Assembly: GCA_900552055.1 (NCBI GenBank)
Contig: URYI01000098.1
Span: 1 to 7,731, forward strand
Origin: an uncultured Eubacteriales bacterium
Lineage (GTDB): Bacteria > Bacillota > Clostridia > Christensenellales > QALW01
Direction: 5' to 3'
DNA length: 7,731 nucleotides
The translations under genes were made by a program, and so were the position numbers. Position 1 is the first letter of the stretch. Each line of letters begins with the position of its first letter. The notes under the pieces are model-generated. The model made no database searches, was not told the origin of the DNA, and worked only from the letters and a program-made list of their open reading frames with translations. Below, one piece after another: positions 4,242 to 7,731 of the stretch.

Positions 4242-6362
4242 TCAGCCTTTAGCTTTTTTGCCTGTGCTCTTTTTTGCCGTTTTTTCCCCATCCTCCGTCT
4301 GCTTTTTTGCGCGGGTCGGACAATCGGGATTCATGCAAAACGGCCTGCCTTTAAAACCGCTTACCAGTATCCCTCCGCATTCAGGGCATTTTTCTCCTGT
4401 CGGCAAACCAGGTGCGGCAAAATCACAGTCAGGATAATTTTCACAGCCGTAAAACTTCTTAAAGCTCTTCTTAGAAGTCTTTTTTATCAGCTTGCCGCCG
4501 CATTTAGGACAAGGCACATCTACCTCGTCCTCAGGCAAAGGCTTAGTGTTTTTACACTCCGGATAACCGGGACAGGCCAAAAATTTACCGAACCGGGAAG
4601 AACGCACAACCATATTGCGGCCGCATTTCTCGCATTTAATATCTGTTTCTTCCACCGGCACTTTAACTCTGTCGGCACTTCCGGCCTTTTCAACGCTCTT
4701 TTCAAAGGGCCCGTAAAACTCCTTCATAACTTCAACCCAGTTTTTATCCCCTTCTTCTACCTCATCCAGCTTTGTTTCCATCTCGGCAGTAAAATGCACA
4801 TTTACTATATCAGGAAAGCTTTTCATCATAAAATCATTTACACATATACCAAGAGCTGTAGGAACGAGCCTTTTCTTATCTCTTTCTATATATTTCCGAT
4901 CGATGATAGTAGAAATTATGGTCGCATATGTGCTGGGACGGCCTATTCCCTGTTCCTCCAGTTCCTTAACCAGAGAAGCCTCGATATAATACGGAGGCGG
5001 CTCGGTAAAATGCTGATCATATTTAAATTCAACAAAGGACAGTTTGTCTCCCTCAGCCAAAGCGGGCAAAGACTGCTTTTTCTCCTTTGTCTCCTCATTA
5101 TCCTTGCCTTCTATATAAACCGTCATAAAGCCGTCAAACGCCCGTTCGGACGCTGTAGCCCTGAATATATAGCCATTTGCTGTTATATCAGCTGATTTAG
5201 TCTTGTAAACCGCTTCTGACATCTGGCATGCTACAAACCGGTCAAATATAAGTTTATATAATTTATACTGGTCGCTGGATAAAAACTCCTTAATGCTTTC
5301 AGGCTCTCTCGCAAGTGAAGTCGGCCTTATGGATTCATGGGCATCTTGAATATTCTTTTTGGATTTATAGTAATTGGGAGAAGAGGGAAGATAATCCGAT
5401 CCGTATTTTTCCCCTATATATTCCCGCACCTCAGTTATAGCTTCAGCAGCTATTCTCAGAGAATCTGTGCGGATATAAGTAATAATACCCACGCCTTCTC
5501 CGTTAATTTCCACACCTTCATACAGACTTTGCGCCACCGACATGGTCCGCTTAGCTGAGAATCCAAGCTTGCGCGAGGCCTCCTGCTGGAGCAGACTGGT
5601 AGTAAACGGAGAAGGTGCGTGCTGCTTCTTTTGGCCCTCTTTATACTTGGTTACTACATATTCTGCACCTTCAAGCTTTGAAATTATGCTTTCCGTCTGT
5701 TCTTTTGTCTTTAACTCCAGCTTGCCTTCCGCCGTGCCATAAAATGAAGCGGTAAACTTTTTGCGGTCTTTTAGCAACACAGCCCCCAAAAGCCAGTATT
5801 CCTCAGGCACAAAGCTGTCTATGGCTTTCTGGCGGTCCACTATAAGCTTAACTGCCGGCGACTGTACCCTGCCGGCCGAAAGCCCTGTTTTAACCTTGCG
5901 CCACAGCACTGGGCTTATCTCATAGCCAACCAGCCTGTCCAGCACCCGGCGCGCCTGCTGAGCATCTACCAGATTGCGGTCTATGGGCCGGGGGTGCTTT
6001 ATCCCATTCTTTACCGCCTGAGAAGTGACTTCATTAAAAACCACACGGCAGTCATCTTTTTCATCTATATTAAGCAAATGGGCTATATGCCATGCAATAG
6101 CCTCGCCCTCGCGGTCGGGGTCGGTCGCCAGAAACACTTTTTCGGCTCCCTTAGCGGCCTTTTTTATCTCGTCTACCGTCTCTTTTTTGCCCGCCATGGT
6201 TTTGTATTCGGGAGTGAAGGAATGCTCAATATCCACTCCCATTTTGCTCTTAGGAAGATCCACAATATGTCCGCCGCTTGCAAGCACTTTATAATCCTTG
6301 CCCAGGAATTTCCCTATTGTGCGGCATTTTGTAGGAGACTCCACAATTAAAAGATTATACAT
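4242..6362 (-). CDS. topA: DNA topoisomerase I (type IA)
   Basis: Relaxes negative supercoils by cutting one DNA strand through a 5'-phosphotyrosine link and passing the other strand. The 706-residue protein is full length. The N-terminal TOPRIM domain carries LLIVESPTK (4-12, catalytic Glu8) and the acidic ATDPDREGEAIAWH (79-92; Asp81, Asp83, Glu85). The conserved LVDAQQARRVLDRLVGYEIS (131-150) follows. The active-site tyrosine is Tyr296 in GIITYIRTDS, with Arg298 beside it. The C-terminus has three four-cysteine zinc ribbons: C577/C580/C597/C603, C618/C621/C640/C646 and C659/C662/C676/C681. A lysine-rich tail (686-706) ends the protein and probably aids DNA contact. The ATG follows the dprA stop codon with no gap, and its GGAGG site (6374-6370) lies 7 nt upstream within the last dprA codons. 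It is therefore co-transcribed and probably translationally coupled with dprA. trmFO, which often follows in Bacilli, is absent. Confidence 0.98.
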   Translation of the reverse strand: MYNLLIVESPTKCRTIGKFLGKDYKVLASGGHIVDLPKSKMGVDIEHSFTPEYKTMAGKKETVDEIKKAAKGAEKVFLATDPDREGEAIAWHIAHLLNIDEKDDCRVVFNEVTSQAVKNGIKHPRPIDRNLVDAQQARRVLDRLVGYEISPVLWRKVKTGLSAGRVQSPAVKLIVDRQKAIDSFVPEEYWLLGAVLLKDRKKFTASFYGTAEGKLELKTKEQTESIISKLEGAEYVVTKYKEGQKKQHAPSPFTTSLLQQEASRKLGFSAKRTMSVAQSLYEGVEINGEGVGIITYIRTDSLRIAAEAITEVREYIGEKYGSDYLPSSPNYYKSKKNIQDAHESIRPTSLAREPESIKEFLSSDQYKLYKLIFDRFVACQMSEAVYKTKSADITANGYIFRATASERAFDGFMTVYIEGKDNEETKEKKQSLPALAEGDKLSFVEFKYDQHFTEPPPYYIEASLVKELEEQGIGRPSTYATIISTIIDRKYIERDKKRLVPTALGICVNDFMMKSFPDIVNVHFTAEMETKLDEVEEGDKNWVEVMKEFYGPFEKSVEKAGSADRVKVPVEETDIKCEKCGRNMVVRSSRFGKFLACPGYPECKNTKPLPEDEVDVPCPKCGGKLIKKTSKKSFKKFYGCENYPDCDFAAPGLPTGEKCPECGGILVSGFKGRPFCMNPDCPTRAKKQTEDGEKTAKKSTGKKAKG

Positions 6363-7478
6363 TTATTGTCCTCCGAAAAACTGCTTTTTATTATTCAGCG
6401 TATACAGCTTACCTGGCAGCTGTGTTACTATACCACGCATTTCAAGCATTGTCAAAAGGCTTCCCAGCTCAGAAGCGCTCAAAAGAGTGCCGTCGCACAG
6501 CTCGTCTATGCTCATATCCTTTTCCAGAAGCAGGTCTGCTATACGCAATTCTTTCTCATTTAAATCGGGCGCTTGGTTATCTTCCTGATTATCCGCTGAA
6601 ATGCCCAGGTGTTCTAAAATATCTTCAGGTCCCAGCGCTGACGGCAGGCCCTCCTTAATCATCATATTTGTACCAACTGAAGCGGGTGAATCTATATTGC
6701 CCGGTACAAAAAACACATCTCTGCCCTGGTCTATTGCACAGTTGGCGGTTATCAATGCCCCGCTTTTAATAGCCGCCTCCACCACCAAAAGCACTCTGGA
6801 GAGCGCGCTTATTATACGGTTGCGGCGGGGAAAATTGGAGGGCAGGGGCGGCGTTCCCAAGGAAAACTCACTTATTATAAGCCCCCGGTCGGCTATTTCA
6901 TCATACAACCTTTTATTTTCAGGCGGATAAATTACATCCAGGCCGCAGCCCAATACAGCTATTGTTTTGCCCATTGCCTCCAGCGCCCCTTTATGAGCCT
7001 GTGTGTCAATTCCACGCGCCAGGCCGGAAATAATGGGCAGGCCCTGTCCGGCCAGCTCGCGCGCGAAACGGGCGGCCGTATTTTTGCCGTAATAAGTACA
7101 CCTGCGCGAACCCACTATACCAATGGCGCAGTCTGAAAAGGCTATGGAAAAATCCCCCTTATAATAAAGCACCGGAGGAGGATTCTGGATATTTTCCAGC
7201 GCTTCAGGGTAATTGTTCATTCCCCGACATACCGCCTTTACTCCCTTTTCTTCCAGCTGATTGATATATTCGCTTATATAACTTGGGCTTTTATGCGCCA
7301 AAAGATAGGCTATAAGTTCCTGACCGAGAAAAGCCACATCAGGATTACCCAGGCTTATATTGTCCCATATTTCGCCGGGAGACTCATACCTTTCCAGCAG
7401 CTTTTCATAGCGATCGCAGGTCATCCCAGGCGCTGACGCAAGCGCAAGGTACAAGCCCTCCTCCTCGCTGTAACACAT
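6363..7478 (-). CDS. dprA: DNA processing protein DprA (Smf)
   Basis: Cytoplasmic protein that binds incoming single-stranded DNA and loads RecA during natural transformation; also widely kept in species not known to be competent. The 371-residue length is typical. Residues 1-65 are a helical SAM/HhH-like N-terminal domain. A Rossmann-like DprA core follows with GSRRCTYYG (123-131), SGLARGIDTQAHKGAL (151-166), VLGCGLDVIYP (175-185), FPRRNRIIS (216-224), SGALITA (239-245) and VPG (258-260). After a polar linker (about 293-306) comes a winged-helix domain (about 307-362) ending GKLYTL. The start is supported by TGGAGG (7493-7488), 9 nt before the ATG. dprA followed directly by topA is a conserved order in Bacillota. 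The last two glycine codons provide the topA ribosome binding site. No frameshift or missing motif was seen. Confidence 0.97.
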   Translation of the reverse strand: MCYSEEEGLYLALASAPGMTCDRYEKLLERYESPGEIWDNISLGNPDVAFLGQELIAYLLAHKSPSYISEYINQLEEKGVKAVCRGMNNYPEALENIQNPPPVLYYKGDFSIAFSDCAIGIVGSRRCTYYGKNTAARFARELAGQGLPIISGLARGIDTQAHKGALEAMGKTIAVLGCGLDVIYPPENKRLYDEIADRGLIISEFSLGTPPLPSNFPRRNRIISALSRVLLVVEAAIKSGALITANCAIDQGRDVFFVPGNIDSPASVGTNMMIKEGLPSALGPEDILEHLGISADNQEDNQAPDLNEKELRIADLLLEKDMSIDELCDGTLLSASELGSLLTMLEMRGIVTQLPGKLYTLNNKKQFFGGQ

Positions 7479-7568
7479 ATTAACTAACCTCCAGACCCAA
7501 AGAAATTATTACGCCGCATATAAACACACATCAAATTGGATTGAACCGCATTATTCAATATACTTAAC

Positions 7569-7597
7569 AAGATAACATACGGCCAAACAAAAATCAA
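7569..7597 (-). promoter_or_regulatory. Possible extended -10 promoter for dprA-topA
   Basis: On the minus strand TTGATT (7597-7592) and TATCTT (7574-7569) are 17 bases apart, and TGT (7577-7575) just before the -10 makes it an extended type. Each hexamer matches consensus at only four positions, so this is a candidate. It would give a leader of about 80 nt before dprA. Confidence 0.42.
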
Positions 7598-7731
7598 GAG
7601 AAAATATGTAAAGAATTTTAATGCCGAGATAACTATAGCCTGCCTCCCGAAACCATTCTGGACTTTCGGCGCTTGCCAAAGCGGCAAAAGCGAGGCGGCG
7701 CACATATAGCCGGGGGGCGGCTCTTAGCGGC
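7598..7731. other. Intergenic DNA upstream of dprA, two weak hairpins, no gene
   Basis: No supportable gene is seen. CGCTTGCC (7670-7677) can pair with GGCAAAAGCG (7683-7692) with two bulged A residues, and AGCCG/CGGCT (7708-7712 with 7718-7722) flanks GGGGG. Neither is followed by a T-tract. The stretch is GC-rich at the window edge, in contrast to the AT-rich promoter area next to it. Confidence 0.3.

Noticed and set aside
4042..4437. A 131-codon plus-strand open frame
   Set aside because: It runs through the palindrome array and the antisense of the topA 3' end; the translation mirrors the repeats and resembles no protein.
4188..5195. A 335-codon plus-strand open frame
   Set aside because: It lies almost wholly antisense to topA, whose catalytic motifs and zinc ribbons are intact. 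It has no ribosome binding site and reads as low-quality sequence.
5994..6350. Plus-strand open frames over the topA 5' region, and similar ones over dprA at 6366-6930
   Set aside because: They are antisense to well-supported conserved genes and carry no initiation signals.
7484..7705. A 73-codon minus-strand frame with a hydrophobic stretch upstream of dprA
   Set aside because: It has no ribosome binding site, covers the likely dprA promoter and ends inside the dprA ribosome binding region. The hydrophobic run is what AT-rich intergenic DNA often encodes.

Overview
The window looks like chromosomal DNA of a Bacillota (probably Clostridia-type) bacterium. The reasons are strong GGAGG-type ribosome binding sites, clear TTGACA/TATAAT-type promoters, a tightly coupled dprA-topA pair, a MepA/NorM-like MATE transporter and a small DUF3267-type membrane zincin. 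There is no rRNA, tRNA, CRISPR array, insertion sequence or phage gene. The genus cannot be told from the sequence.

Layout. A good promoter (100-128) drives serS (180-1475, +), an intact seryl-tRNA synthetase whose catalytic motifs differ from those of the usual bacterial enzyme. A strong, probably bidirectional hairpin terminator (1494-1530) separates it from a convergent gene (2157-1567, -) for a small membrane protein with an HELVH zinc site. Between that gene and the MATE efflux gene (2583-3956, +) lies a 425-bp divergent intergenic region with one promoter facing each way. The MATE transcript should carry an untranslated leader of about 220 nt with short alternative hairpins. The right half is a minus-strand operon, dprA (7478-6363) then topA (6362-4242), in which the dprA stop codon abuts the topA start codon. 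A promoter for it is suggested at 7597-7569.

The most remarkable part is the 285-bp gap between the convergent MATE and topA genes. From 3952 to 4221 it is almost entirely mismatch-free inverted repeats laid end to end: 8, 23 and 6 bp, then a 9-bp stem enclosing three directly abutting hairpins (a perfect four-way cloverleaf), then 29 and 9 bp. By hand count about 230 of the 270 bases fall in perfectly complementary arms. No T-tract follows any of them, so they are not ordinary intrinsic terminators, and no known element family could be assigned from sequence alone.

The genes do not form one pathway. They are housekeeping translation (serS), DNA uptake/recombination and topology (dprA, topA), plus two accessory membrane proteins. 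The first 99 bases and the last 130 bases hold no gene that can be supported.
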